A stretch of 64,000 nt of DNA from Arachnopeziza araneosa. Taxonomy: Eukaryota > Ascomycota > Leotiomycetes > Helotiales > Arachnopezizaceae. The translations under genes and the position numbers were made by a program. The DNA lies in assembly GCA_003988855.1 (NCBI GenBank), contig QYAI01000048.1, forward strand, positions 142,628-206,627, written 5' to 3'. The notes beneath the pieces were generated by a model. The model worked only from the letters and a program-made list of their open reading frames with translations. It ran no database searches and was not told the DNA's origin. Positions 1-10,480 of this stretch are shown here, piece after piece (the stretch's first letter is position 1; each line of letters opens with the position of its first letter).

Positions 1-277
1 TATTGATGGTGGAGAGAGTTTCGTGCCGAAGAAGGAACCCAAGGTCCCTGAGTCGAGTGCTGTAGGATTATCATCTCAAAAAGCAAAAGGAAAACGACCA
101 GCGGAAGATACAAATCAGATCAGCACTCCACCCCTGAGCAAGAGAGCAGCAAAGAGAGCTAGGTTAGAGGCTTTAAAAGGGAAGAAGGAGGCAGCTTCAT
201 CACCAGCAGCATCAGATACCCCGATGACGCCTCTACCACCAGAAGTGTCAGAAACACCTAGTAAATCGAACAAGTAA
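1..277 (+). CDS. C-terminal tail of a basic, NLS-bearing protein (5' end outside window)
   Basis: The frame is open from the left edge (codons from base 2) to a TAA at 275-277, so only the last 91 codons are visible and the start lies upstream. The tail is low-complexity and charged. It has Lys/Arg clusters around KGKRPAE and KRAAKRARLEALKGKK that look like a bipartite nuclear localisation signal, followed by a Ser/Thr/Pro-rich end. No catalytic or folded domain can be seen, so I name no function; a nuclear or nucleolar protein is an inference from composition only. The GTG at 23 is an internal Val codon, not a start. Confidence 0.6.
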   Translation, partial: IDGGESFVPKKEPKVPESSAVGLSSQKAKGKRPAEDTNQISTPPLSKRAAKRARLEALKGKKEAASSPAASDTPMTPLPPEVSETPSKSNK

Positions 278-807
278 TAGCAAGAGATTGGTTCCACGAT
301 GCTCAAAGTGAAATCTGCTTATGATTCCCACTGCGCAATTACTAATTCCTCATCATGATTTTGATACGTAAACTTAAGAGCATCAAGTGCCTTCCGGCCA
401 AGGAGAGTCTATCTCTGGATTCTAAGACTCGGGATACGTTGAGATAAATCCATCGTATCTTCCTACGCGGAAAGCCAATATCCCAAGGACAGGTTGTCCC
501 TTTACGATTAAATATAAAACTAGCTACGACCCGAACATTCCAGGAGTGATTTTGACCTTGGTTAGCAGTCGCCCTTTGGCATCTAGAAGGTCTAACGAGA
601 AAAATACATGCAAAAATTCATTCATTCCATTTCGTTTATTTTGCTTCAGCCCCGAAGAGAATTCTATTTACACTAACTACGCACGCCTGGATGTGCTCTG
701 ATCTGTCTTATAGGTATTCATATCATCGAATGCCGTCACCAGCACATTACTCCATACCATGCAAATCGTAACTGAAAAGTCCAATTAAGCCACCCATCTC
801 ACGCTTC
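278..807. other. Intergenic, no gene seen
   Basis: This stretch lies between two genes whose 3' ends face each other. It should hold both 3' untranslated regions. I see no open frame with coding character, no repeat and no RNA gene. Confidence 0.5.
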
Positions 808-2059
808 TCAATGCTTTGCTTTCGGAATCACCGTCGCTTGCGCTAGACTACCTAGTATCAGACTGCTCTCTAATGTGAAGGAGCTGATATCGATGGGGTC
901 GGAAGTAGGCGTTCCTGCTAGATCAGCTGCTGCTGCTGCACCGAGTGGACTCGCATTTGCGGTTACTGATAGTTCGAGAGCGGAGGCTGCGGAGGAAGGA
1001 GGCGTGGAAACGGCGGTAACCGAGAGTTCGACTTGCGAGGCGGCGGTGGAGAGGGCCGATTGAATGTCGATTGTCGAGGAAGTAGAGATGGTTGGGGCGA
1101 ATGCGGGAGAGGCAAGAGATGAGAAGGAAATGCTAGCTGCGGCAGGTTGGGCACTGGTTATGGATGAGATAGATATTGCTGCTATTGAGGAGGCTTGGAC
1201 GGATGAAACAGCAATGGAGAGACTGCTAAAGGTGGGAGAGACGAGTGTTGAGAGGGTGGTTGCGGCTATAGCTGGAACTGCCGTGGAGAAGGCACCAGTA
1301 CCGCAAAGGCATGAGCATAAGCATTGGCCGTTCGCGCCTATGGTGCCTACTCCCGATGCTACCGCTCCTGGAGCACCAACCGCTATGAGACTGTTAGTGA
1401 TGATCGAAGAGTATCTATGAGAACTTACCAGGAGCTGCCGCTGATGGTGCTGTTCCTCCTATGCTTTCAATGATGATAGTCGTTGAGGTTGGTACTAAAA
1501 TATGTCAATTATGATCTTCTAGAACTGGGGATCTTCTTACCTCCTGTTCCAACCGCACCCGCCAGACTAACACCTGCTGGTATAACTGATGGCGCACCTA
1601 CGGCGGCTGCCGCGCCGCCATTGACTGTGATGGTAATTTGCTGAGTGACCATTTGTGGCAATGGAGTAACCGTGACCGTTGGAGCCTGTCCTGCTCCAAA
1701 TACTGTCGTCGTCACAAACGATAATTGCGTTACAACCTGGCCTGCTCCGCCTGCTGCTGCCGCCGTCACCGTGACAGTCTCTTTTGCGCATGTCCCATAT
1801 CCTCCTCCATTGACTGTGACCGCTTTCGTTACTGTCACTATTTGCCCATTTCCTTCCCCCTTCTCTTGCTGACCCGCATGTGCAGCTTCGAGTGCGCCCA
1901 ACTCTCCTAATAGATCCGATAACCCTAGATTCCCATTTCGTTCTTCGAAGCTAGCAGCCTATCCATCGTCAACATTGAGTACGTCAAGCTCTTCTCTTTT
2001 CCTACCTGAACAATGCTAAACAGCCCAGCCACTGCCACAATTGGTGCCGTAAACCTCAT
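808..2059 (-). CDS. Secreted Ser/Thr/Val-rich cell-surface-like protein with TVTV repeats
   Basis: The gene reads on the minus strand from ATG at 2059 to TGA at 808-810, with three introns. The first splits the signal peptide (MRFTAPIVAVAGLFSIVQ, then AAS); its donor GTAGGA follows CAG and it ends GATAG. The second has donor GTAAGAAG and ends CATATTTTAG, near base 1500. The third runs from GTAAGTTC to CTCATAG, near 1380-1430. Every junction keeps the frame. After the signal peptide come many TVTV/TITV runs (IVTVTK, ETVTVTA, PTVTVTP, ITITVNG), then a Gly/Ala/Pro linker, a dense CLCSCLC cysteine cluster and a long Ser/Thr/Ala-rich tail. This composition is common in fungal O-glycosylated wall or GPI-type proteins. 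No enzyme domain is visible and I did not establish a GPI site. Plus-strand frames over this region are antisense artefacts of the repeats. Confidence 0.7.
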
Positions 2060-3347
2060 TTCACCGACTACTAATTATAGAGCGCAACCCTAATTATGGC
2101 TCTCAAAGCCAGCGAGAGTACCAAACAGACCAGCCGTGGTAAATTCAACGACAGTCTTGAAATGGAAATGAGCGTGTCCAGCACATGCAAACGAATGAAG
2201 AAGAAAGATAGAATATACAGGAGTATACCAGCTCATGCAAAGAATGTAAATGGAAACGTTGGCGAGGGCGATCCGACACCGTGCGTGATGTCCTTGGCGC
2301 TTTGGTCACAGAAGACGTGGACGACGACCCATCGCAAACGTGAATGTTTCTCGAGAGTATCAATGAGAAATCTGGAAGAAAAGATGGGATGAAAGCCGCA
2401 GGCGACTTGGCTCACTAAAGCCTCGACACCGTTGGATCCTTCCCAGCGTCTAGTGAAGGAGGTTGCAACGACATAGGACTGGGGAGAAACATCTAACAGC
2501 GCGCCAACGCTGATTCGACGAAAATCCTTCCGACAGTCTCATCACGGTCGGAGGAGAGGACGCTCTAACACGCAATGGTAAAAAAATGCGATATTTGAAG
2601 CAGGTCGAGGGGTAGCGAGACCTGAGACGTCTCAACAAGCTCCTAAGCGAAAGGGGGTCAATGCTAAGCTTAGTCAAATATCAACAATCGAGGCCTTTAC
2701 AAACATTCGTATCCTTCAGCACTACAGCCAATAGAGATGAGACCAAACATCTTCGGTGGGTGCGAGTGTTTCTGAAAGGCTTGTTTCGTTTGGAGGCGGC
2801 ACTGGAGAATATACCAGGCTCTGCGGTGGAGGAGGACGAGAAAGGATTAACGCTCTGACCAAAATCCTAGGGAGCAACCAAGTCAACTCGCGAAGAAAGA
2901 GACAGAGGATTGACTTGTGGTGAAATCAGTAGAATGTTCGACTGGAGACGACATATGTAAAAGAAGAAGAGGAAGGAGGAGGAGAAGGGATGAATTTAGA
3001 TCTTAAAGCGGGTTTCGGGCAAAATAAGATCCGTTTAAGACGGAACTAGCCGCTTTTGTCCAAGCTACTTGGAGTTCGATGACGGTATTGACTCTGGAGA
3101 TCTGACCATCGGAAAACAATACTGTACTATGTGTCGCATTCGCTTGTGGCAAGTGTGACTACCCTTGGGATCTATGGAAATCCTTAAATGCCATCAACAG
3201 TGCTAGGCTGACATCAGTCGACCGCTCCGATGCTTTATTTCGCATCATCTCTCATCTCTCATCCCTCATCTCTCATCTGAAACTCTTTCACCCTTCTCAT
3301 TCCACTGCTTCTCTCAACTCAAGACCTACCAAACCCACACCGCAAAC
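2060..3347. other. Intergenic with a pyrimidine-rich promoter element at its right end
   Basis: These 1.3 kb separate two divergent genes. Short frames occur on both strands, but none has a recognisable product or a consistent splice pattern. At 3246-3279, about 70-100 bp before the DUF1295 start, the unit TCTCATC recurs four times with small changes in a CT-rich tract, a common kind of core-promoter sequence in filamentous fungi. Confidence 0.45.
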
Positions 3348-4471
3348 ATGGTAGTTCACGTACTAGACAATTACTACCTTGCTATCACTCTTCTCGTAAC
3401 AATCGGATACCAGCTATTCTTTTTTTCTATTGCATTCACGTTGAGATTCGATAAGCTCACAGGCACGTGCATTCTTCAGACATACAGTATCAGCTGCCGC
3501 TAACAAGCTTCAGACTTGGCTGGAGGAACCAACTTCGTCGTTCTAGCTATTCTCACTCTTGCGCTCAGCGGCCATCACCATGCGCGCCAAATCGTCTGTT
3601 CCCTATTCATCATGGTCTGGGGCCTCCGCATCTCAGGTTTCCTGTTCTTCCGGATCCTAAAGACTGGCAAAGATGACCGGTTCGATAATATGCGAGACAA
3701 ATTCTTCTCTTTTCTCGGCTTCTGGGTCCTTCAAATGCTTTGGGTTTGGGTCATCTCTTTGCCAGTGACTGTCTTGAACTCGCCAAATGTCACTCAATAC
3801 CCACAACCGGCTTTTGGAACGGGAAGAGATATTGCTGGTGTGATATTATACACCATTGGGTTTATTATGGAGAGTATCAGTGACGCACAGAAATATCGCT
3901 TTCGGAGTAAAAAAAGTGATAAATCAGCCGTTTGCGATAAAGGCTTCTTCTCCTGGTCTAGGCATCCAAACTATTTTGGAGAGATCATTATCCATTTTGG
4001 TATGTTCTTTAATTTTCGTCTTATCTAAAGCTAACCACTTTAGCAATTTTTATGATTGCAGTCTCCCCAGCAGCAGAAGGCTACGTGAAAGGCCAAGCCT
4101 ACAAGGCTCTTTATGCCACGATCCTAGGGCCAATCTTCATAACAACCCTTCTCATGTTCATCTCCGGCTTGACACTCCAGGAGCGTCCAGGAGCCAAGAA
4201 GCGATATGAGAAAGACAACCATTGGGAAGAGTACTCACGATACTTGAATCGTACAAGTATCTTAATTCCATTCCCACCCCAGCTCTACGAGAAAATGCCC
4301 GTACTCTTAAAAAGAACGATATTTTTGGAATTCCCAATCTATGTTTTCGATCCAGCGAAGCATTCAGATGGAGGAAAGGGCCAGCAAGGAGCTGAAGGAG
4401 GAAACAAGAAGAATAGCGAGAATAGACAAAGCGGCGATCAATTGGTAAGCGGAGAAAGATCTGAGGCATGA
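3348..4471 (+). CDS. DUF1295 / steroid 5-alpha-reductase-like membrane protein
   Basis: The model is join(3348..3462,3514..3999,4044..4471), 342 aa. Several hydrophobic helices span residues 8-30 and about 45-150. They are followed by the family signature SRHPNYFGEI (about 190-199) and a conserved C-terminal ERPGAKKRYEKDNHW..Y segment. Known members are integral membrane proteins related to steroid 5-alpha-reductases and isoprenylcysteine methyltransferases; many are NAD(P)H-dependent reductases of unknown substrate, so the reaction is not assigned. The first intron appears to use a GC donor (GCACGT) with a perfect branch site (GCTAAC) and CTTCAG acceptor, because only this junction gives the conserved D-L-AGGTNF in frame. 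The second intron is GTATGT...CTTTAG, 44 bp. The C-terminus after about residue 310 is Gly/Lys/Glu-rich and poorly ordered. Confidence 0.85.
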
Positions 4472-4903
4472 TATGAAATATATGAAGATTTCGGAAGGAG
4501 ATAATCAAGAATGTAGTGCAAGATAGAGGTTTTCCACTTTCATGAAGGGTCATGTGATACCGTGAATGACTCAATCTTGCTCACGTCCAACTTCCCTGTT
4601 TTCTGCGCGGCGATTCTTCCAATTCAATCACCTGAATATTTTCTTCTGAACAACCTCAGGTAACCCAGCTACAAATCAGTTGCTCGTATTTTACCATACC
4701 ACATAATCCCAACCTCGCCCCGCGTTTCAACCCTCCCTACCAATTCGTCCCCAGGCCATCTCTGGAATACAGTAAGCCAGCATCAGTCTCGTTCATCCAA
4801 AAAAATTATTCGAATCCTACCTCTTACAAACCACGCCCATTCATACCACGGTCCAATCATTAACAAGAAGCCAAAGTCACGGGTCGTTACCAGCATCTAC
4901 ACA
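4472..4903. other. Intergenic
   Basis: This holds the 3' flank of the DUF1295 gene and the promoter of the next gene. A CCAAT-like box (ccaatcatt) lies near 4843-4852, about 60 bp before the start codon. No open frame with coding character is seen. Confidence 0.4.
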
Positions 4904-5855
4904 ATGGACGCCTCCTGCCAATGCGGTCAGGTAACCTTCAAGACACCCCTCCCCAAACCACTCGCGGTATACATCTGTCACTGCAACGAGTGCCGTCACC
5001 AATCTAGTTCTGCATATGGCTGCTCCGCCATGTTTCCGCGGTTCGCGCTGCCGGCGAAGGATAAACTGAGTGTTTACTCGTAAGTCCTGCTCTCTGCAAC
5101 CTCATCCCTTAAATTTATACTTAAGCGATGCTCTCTCTATTTACTTCCTTTCATGGCCATCTCCCCACCGTTTTAAATTGCTTAAAATTCGTACCTCGAA
5201 GATTTTTCTTGAAGATTTTTATGAGGGATAGGTACACGATGTTAACTATTGAGCAGGAGACCCACAGCATCAGGCGCGATACTCAATTGCTATTTCTGCA
5301 AGTCATGCGGCACGAGACTTATCCACAGCACGCCGAATAATAAGTTTGTGTCTGTGAAAGGGGGGTGTATCGATGGGTTGGACTGGAGCAGCGCAAAGCA
5401 TATCTGGGTTAAGAGAGCCGTGAGTTGCCATTCCACCCTGCTCTCATCTCCCTCCATCTCTTCCATCACAAAGCCTCCACACTTCCCATCTCCTTCATGC
5501 TTCCTCCCCTCACATCCTCCGCATCCGCCTACCCTCTAGCGTAATCTCACCCACAACCCCCCCAAATTTCCCCTCTCAGCTACGAACATTCTCGCGACCG
5601 CATCAGCACATCAAATTTACCCTGAATCAAGACAGAACTAACATCCAACTCAACAAATAGATGGTCCCCATCCCCGAAGGCTGCGAAACCTGGGATGAGG
5701 AGCCCGAAGACGAAGATTTCGGCGACCTGAGTCAGAGCGACGGAGGCGGGAGCACGCGGGATCTCGCGGATGGCGGCAGTTCGAGAGGGAACTTGTTGGA
5801 ACGCTTGCATCTTAAGAAAGGGAAGAATGAGATTGGTGAGACTTTGGGCCATTGA
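4904..5855 (+). CDS. GFA / CENP-V-fold zinc protein (glutathione-dependent formaldehyde-activating family)
   Basis: The model is join(4904..5079,5257..5419,5661..5855), 177 aa. All zinc-ligand cysteines of the GFA fold are present: CQC at residues 5-7, CHCNEC at about 25-30, and a later CKSC. The introns are GTAAGT...GAGCAG and a longer 241-bp one, GTGAGT...AAATAG. After the second intron the sequence resumes with the family-typical VPIPEG. Family members bind zinc; a few act on glutathione adducts of formaldehyde, but most fungal copies have no demonstrated substrate, so this is a fold-level call. The last 45 residues are acidic, then basic, and lie outside the domain. The gene is convergent with the SDR gene, 262 bp away. 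Confidence 0.85.
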
Positions 5856-6117
5856 TTGAGATTTGGACGGGAGATGTTGGACGGAGATAGGAAGTATGAG
5901 AAATCCTTGTTTTGATTGTGAGATTCATATTGGGCTTGGAATGCTTAAGATAATTGTCATTTGACACAGGATACGAGTTTGCAGAACATAAATAAATTCG
6001 GAGCAGAATCAAATAGATAATAGATGGTCATCTCCCTTGAGAAGCTCGAAAAGAAAGATATGCATTCATTAAGTAATTATGGTTCCGATCATTAGCACCA
6101 CTCTATCATACACGAGA

Positions 6118-6855
6118 TCAAGCCTGTCCTCCATTCACAGGAACAACCTGTCCCGTAACCCAGGACGCAGCATCTGAACAGAAGAACACCGTAGCCTCCG
6201 CCACCTCCTCAGGGGTACCAATCCTTCCTTGAGGATTGAATCCCGCAATCGTCTTCAACAACTGCTCGTTTTTGCCCTTCAGGAAGAGATCTGTAGCCGT
6301 AGGGCCAGGTGCAATAGCATTAACCATGATTCCCTTCTTGCTTAGTTCCTTGGAGAGGCCTCTAGTCATCTGATCGATTGCCCCCTTAGACGCAATGTAC
6401 GTGGTGTAATTTGGAGTCACAGTCGATGCTCTCGCTTGAGTTGTTGAGAATAGAACCACTTTGCTTCCTGGAGCCATATGAGGCACGGCCTTTTGTGTGA
6501 GGAAGAGAGGCCCTTTAACGTTGAGGTTGAATACGGCATCGAAATCATGCTCTGTGATTTGAGCCAATTCGGCAAGGGGCATGATACCAGCACATGCAAC
6601 CAGGATATCAATCTTGCCGAATTTTTGGACGGTTTCGTCAATTAGTCTGATGATATCTGGAACTGAGCTGACATCGGCTTTGAGGGCGATCGCTTTGGAA
6701 GCACCGATTTGCGAGACGACTTCTTTAGCGGGAGCTGCATCACTAGAGTAGTTAACAACTACGTTGGCTCCTAGACTGCCGAGTTTGAGAGAGATGGCTT
6801 TGCCAATGCCTTTGGATCCACCTGTGACAATAGCTACTCTGCCAGCGAGAGACAT
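6118..6855 (-). CDS. Short-chain dehydrogenase/reductase (classical SDR)
   Basis: A complete single-exon gene of 245 aa, the normal SDR length. The NAD(P)-binding TGGSKGIG motif is at residues 11-18 and a CAG variant of the NNAG motif at about 88-90. The catalytic set is Ser137, Tyr153 and Lys157 (YxxxK), and the C-terminal substrate-loop region has the usual PG motif (NAIAPGPTATD). The C-terminus WVTGQVVPVNGGQA is typical of 3-oxoacyl-ACP-reductase-like or versicolorin-reductase-like SDRs. The protein has neither signal peptide nor membrane segment and should be cytosolic. The substrate cannot be read from the sequence, and no neighbour suggests a biosynthetic pathway. Confidence 0.9.
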   Translation of the reverse strand: MSLAGRVAIVTGGSKGIGKAISLKLGSLGANVVVNYSSDAAPAKEVVSQIGASKAIALKADVSSVPDIIRLIDETVQKFGKIDILVACAGIMPLAELAQITEHDFDAVFNLNVKGPLFLTQKAVPHMAPGSKVVLFSTTQARASTVTPNYTTYIASKGAIDQMTRGLSKELSKKGIMVNAIAPGPTATDLFLKGKNEQLLKTIAGFNPQGRIGTPEEVAEATVFFCSDAASWVTGQVVPVNGGQA

Positions 6856-7711
6856 ATCTGTTGATTGTGGTGTTCGGGTTTGGGAATTGATTGTTTTGGC
6901 TTGGAGGCTGATTGATAGGAAAGTCTGAGATGTTGACTTTGAGGTGAGTGTGTGAGGAATGCTGAAAATGAGAATGAAACCAAGGAAACAAGTCGCAATA
7001 TATACCTTCTCTGCTGGACTATCTCAACGGAAATAGTCCCAGAGTACATAATCTTAAAACCGATTTGATGTCGAAAAGCTGCAGCTCGCTCTTCTGCTGC
7101 CAAGTTCCATGGAAACAAGGCAAACTCCTCGAGCATGAGGTCTGCGGTTTCGAGTACCAATCAGCTAAGTCCGTGGGCACAAGCAAGAATTCATCGCTAC
7201 TCGTAAGGACAGATCCGGAACTGAGGCGCGGAGTTTGCTAACCCCATGGAAATAATGAAGATATTAGATCAAAGGCTGAACCTTCAACAAAAATTGATAT
7301 GATTGTCAATCAAACCGGAAGCAAGCATTATTCTTTGAGCATTATTATTGCCACCAGAAGAATTGTCAAGTCAAGTAGGTGGTGTTGACAATCTTTGAGA
7401 AATGTTTTGAGAAGGGAAACGTCATTTGGGCGCTACTCTATCATGTGGGGAACCAAATCTAAAAGCGGCAAGGAAGAATCGGCTCCGACAAGGCTGGACA
7501 ACAATCATCTTCGAAAAGTATCTTGACCCTCGCGCCTTCAACTCTGACCCAAAGTCGTTCACTTCTTACCGACTTCGATTACATCTGTGCATCATCTTCC
7601 GACCTCGTCTGCGATCCTCGCCACTATACACAATCTCGCGCAACTCTCTCTATCCGGAAACGGTCTCGTGCTCATAGCTTCAGCGGATACCACTCGGCGT
7701 CACAATCAACA
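6856..7711. other. Divergent intergenic region between SDR and TFIIS genes
   Basis: These 856 bp hold both promoters. Frames extending upstream of the SDR start are not conserved-looking and I treat them as untranslated. No repeat is seen. Confidence 0.4.
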
Positions 7712-8702
7712 ATGGATCAACGAGAGGTTGAGCGCAATGTCAAGGCTTTGCAGAAAGCGGTGAATGAAAAGGATTCGGCTTCAGTGGTCATCTCTATCTT
7801 GGAAACCTTGAAGAAAGATGTTCTGCCAACCGAGGAGCTGCTGCGAGTACGTGCTCATCTACATTCCTCACAGCAAGCAACTGATCGTCATATTCTATTG
7901 ACACTACAATGACTGACACGATTTCAGACTACTAAAGCTGGTATCGTAGTTTCCAAGCAGAAGGCCAACCCGAACAAGGAGATTGCTAAACTAGCCTCTG
8001 AAATCGTTTCGAAGTGGAAGAAGATTGTCCAGGCAAAACCTAAGATGGCAGGATCGCCACCAAAAAGCACTTCATCACCAGCACCCAAAGACGAGCCAAA
8101 AGTTTTCAAGGGCGACAAGACCAAGCGACGTTGGGAACAGGAAGGTGTGGATACAAAGCGTACCGGTATTCCAACCCGAGATGCCTGTGTTGGTCTGATT
8201 TACAATGGCCTTGCATATATGTCAGAGGAGATGGCTACAACCATCATCACAAAGGCCATTGAAGTTGAGCAAGCTGCATTTGACGCACTAGGCGGGGATA
8301 CTCCAGAGTATCGTAATAAAATGCGGTCTCTCTTTCAGAATCTCAAAGCTGCGTCAAATCGAGAACTTGGACCAAGAGTTATGTCTGGAGAGATCCCAGC
8401 CAAGAGGTTTGTGACGATGCCTCCCGAGGAGTTGAAGTCGGCAGAACGTCGGAAGGAAGATGAGAAGCTTTATAAGGAGAACATGAAGAAGGCTCAAGTT
8501 CCAATGGCGGAGAAGAGTATTAGCGATGCCCTTAAATGCGGAAAGTGTGGCCAGAAGAAAGTTAGCTACAGTCAAGCACAAACCCGCAGTGCTGATGAAC
8601 CGATGACTACATTCTGTGAATGCACGGTCTGTGGTAATCGCTGGAAGGTTCGTATTGCTCTACTTCATTTCAGACATTTACTAAGACATGTAGTTTTCTT
8701 GA
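7712..8702 (+). CDS. dst1: Transcription elongation factor TFIIS
   Basis: The model is join(7712..7846,7928..8647,8694..8702), 287 aa, the normal length for fungal TFIIS. It has the N-terminal LW/TFIIS domain I (residues 1-80), a Ser/Pro linker, the central Pol II-binding domain (about 125-235) and the C-terminal zinc ribbon. The ribbon contains CGKC, the acidic pair in RSADEPMTTF that reaches the polymerase active site, then CEC and CGNRWK. The protein lets stalled RNA polymerase II cleave its transcript and restart. The first two exons are clear. The end is unusual: after CGNRWK the intron GTTCGT...TTACTAAGACATGTAG leads into a last exon of only 9 nt coding Phe-Ser-stop, the usual TFIIS terminus. 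Reading through the intron would instead add about 50 unrelated residues. Confidence 0.95.
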
Positions 8703-8976
8703 GTGGGTTGAGTGTCGTTACAACAAACTTCAATTCTTTAGGACAATTATGGATGGATTCGGAAGCGGCGTCACATGAATACGGTGTTTTGTCACAGTAC
8801 GTAGCGTTGATTTCCCAGCACCGGTGGTTTTCATGCCGTCAAAGGCACGAGATTAAATCCTCTAAGTTCATCATAGCACTTGAGTTTTGGCATGGTCTAA
8901 AGCAGAAAGACCTTCCATGATATCCATAGACAAGACCAATAGATACCATGCAAAAATTTTGACCATAAGATAGATC

Positions 8977-10308
8977 TCATCTCTGAGGTTTCAAGTTTAG
9001 CAGACTGAGCAAGTTGGTCTGGTCATGCTCCTCTTCTAATCCCATTTCCCCAACCTTTTTCCAAAACTTACTAAGATGTCTCGTGCCGCTATCACAGAGG
9101 ATAGTAACCACTCGACTATTCTTTGGCATGTGAAGAGCAGTCTGAACAGCAGCAACACAATTCACAGCGCTACTACTCCCAATGAAAATGCCATCTTTCT
9201 CAACCAACCACCTAGCCATTTTTAGGGCCTGAAGATCAGTAACTTTGACAGCATCATCAATCAACTCTCTCCCCGCCTCAAAGTTTTCAGTTAGGCGGTT
9301 AATTCCGATGCCTTCCACGATGGTATCAACTTGCTGTCTCCTCCTCGTACCTTCTTTCTCTGTGTTCGAGAACATGACTCCATTCTTAATTTTGTTGTAT
9401 AAACCGCTTCCTTCTGGATCAGCTAGAACCACTTTTAGATCCTTAGCCATCCCCATTTCTTCTTTTAAAAACAGTGCAACTCCAGAAATCGTTCCACCGG
9501 TACCAGCACCAGCGATGAATGCATCCAAGTGTCCCCCTGTCTGCTGCCATATCTCTGGACCCGTGGTTTCAAAGTGAGTCTTGTAATTCGCGGCATTCTC
9601 AAATTGATCTGCAAAGAATCCTCGACTCTCATCTTTCCTCTCTGTATGCTCGTTTGCTCTCGTCCGAGCCAGATTCACAAAGTGCTCTGTGGAGGTGATG
9701 GGTGCGGGTGTGACCCTCTCAACTTCAGCTCCGAGATGGTGGAGTAAATCTACTTTCTCCATGCTCTGGTCGCTGGGCATGCAGATGTAGGCTTTATACC
9801 CTCGCGCTCTAGCTAACGTAGCCAGCGAAATGCCAGTAGATCCAACTGTGCCCTCGTAGATCGTGTCGCCCCTCCCTGGGCTTAATAGCCCCTCTTCTTC
9901 TGCTAACTTGATCATATTGAGCGCCACCCGGTCTTTTGGACTCCCTCCTGCGCCATTGAGAAATTCTGCTTTCACGAGAATCTCACAGCCGGTTGCCTCA
10001 GATAAACTTTTGATCCTGAAAAGTGGTGTGTTTCCTATTATACCCTCAATTCCTTCTGGGATATCTGGTGTAGGTAATCCGACCATAGACTGCCGCGCAC
10101 TTCTGGTATGATCCTCTAGTTTAACTGGAGCTAGATACGTACTTGCTGGGCGGGAATCCGCTGAAGAGGGCTTCCCCCTGCGTCGTTGATATCGTCGCTC
10201 GAGATCGGGATATAAGTCCTTGAATCCCAGCGTCAGAAGAACCCCTGCCAAGAAGGCGAGGGAGACAGCTGCAGTGCCATAGACCCTTGGATAACTGCTC
10301 ATGGACAT
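8977..10308 (-). CDS. Membrane-anchored cysteine synthase (O-acetylserine sulfhydrylase family, Cys12/Mcy1-like)
   Basis: A complete single-exon gene of 443 aa. An N-terminal hydrophobic helix (about residues 12-29) is followed by a basic stretch, the layout of the mitochondrial outer-membrane yeast homologue Mcy1. The catalytic domain is a fold-type II PLP enzyme. The PLP lysine is Lys125 in GGSPKDRVA, the substrate loop is EGTVGSTGIS, and the phosphate-binding Gly-rich loop is GAGTGGTISG. The C-terminus SGTRHLSKFW is typical of this family. Family members make cysteine from O-acetylserine and sulfide, although activity of this membrane-anchored branch is less certain. It is divergent from the NDUFAF7 gene with only 172 bp between starts. 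Confidence 0.9.
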   Translation of the reverse strand: MSMSSYPRVYGTAAVSLAFLAGVLLTLGFKDLYPDLERRYQRRRGKPSSADSRPASTYLAPVKLEDHTRSARQSMVGLPTPDIPEGIEGIIGNTPLFRIKSLSEATGCEILVKAEFLNGAGGSPKDRVALNMIKLAEEEGLLSPGRGDTIYEGTVGSTGISLATLARARGYKAYICMPSDQSMEKVDLLHHLGAEVERVTPAPITSTEHFVNLARTRANEHTERKDESRGFFADQFENAANYKTHFETTGPEIWQQTGGHLDAFIAGAGTGGTISGVALFLKEEMGMAKDLKVVLADPEGSGLYNKIKNGVMFSNTEKEGTRRRQQVDTIVEGIGINRLTENFEAGRELIDDAVKVTDLQALKMARWLVEKDGIFIGSSSAVNCVAAVQTALHMPKNSRVVTILCDSGTRHLSKFWKKVGEMGLEEEHDQTNLLSLLNLKPQR

Positions 10309-10480
10309 TGTATTGTCATAATTAAGTCGTCGAATACATATTTACAAGAATTGACAATGCGCGAGGTTCAGAAGGTAGGATTTCCAGGTTCAAGGTTGGC
10401 TGGATCTCAAGAAGCTTGGACGATTTCGTCAATGGTCTCGCGACAAAACTTCACGCATCTCTCAGCGTCAACACCGTTCT
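10309..10480. promoter_or_regulatory. Short bidirectional promoter (cysteine synthase / NDUFAF7)
   Basis: The start codons at 10308 (-) and 10481 (+) are 172 bp apart, so both genes must share regulatory DNA. Both products have N-termini suggesting mitochondrial location. No specific factor site was recognised. Confidence 0.5.

Noticed and set aside
875..1420. Two plus-strand frames of 62 and 118 aa
   Set aside because: They are antisense to the Ser/Thr-rich exon of the secreted protein, whose spliced minus-strand model has a signal peptide and three consistent introns.
2096..2858. Several 60-98 aa frames on both strands
   Set aside because: No domain, start context or splice continuity; typical chance frames.
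8648..8920. Extension of TFIIS by a long C-terminal tail
   Set aside because: It is intron and 3' flank read-through; the conserved RWKFS end is restored by the 9-nt exon.
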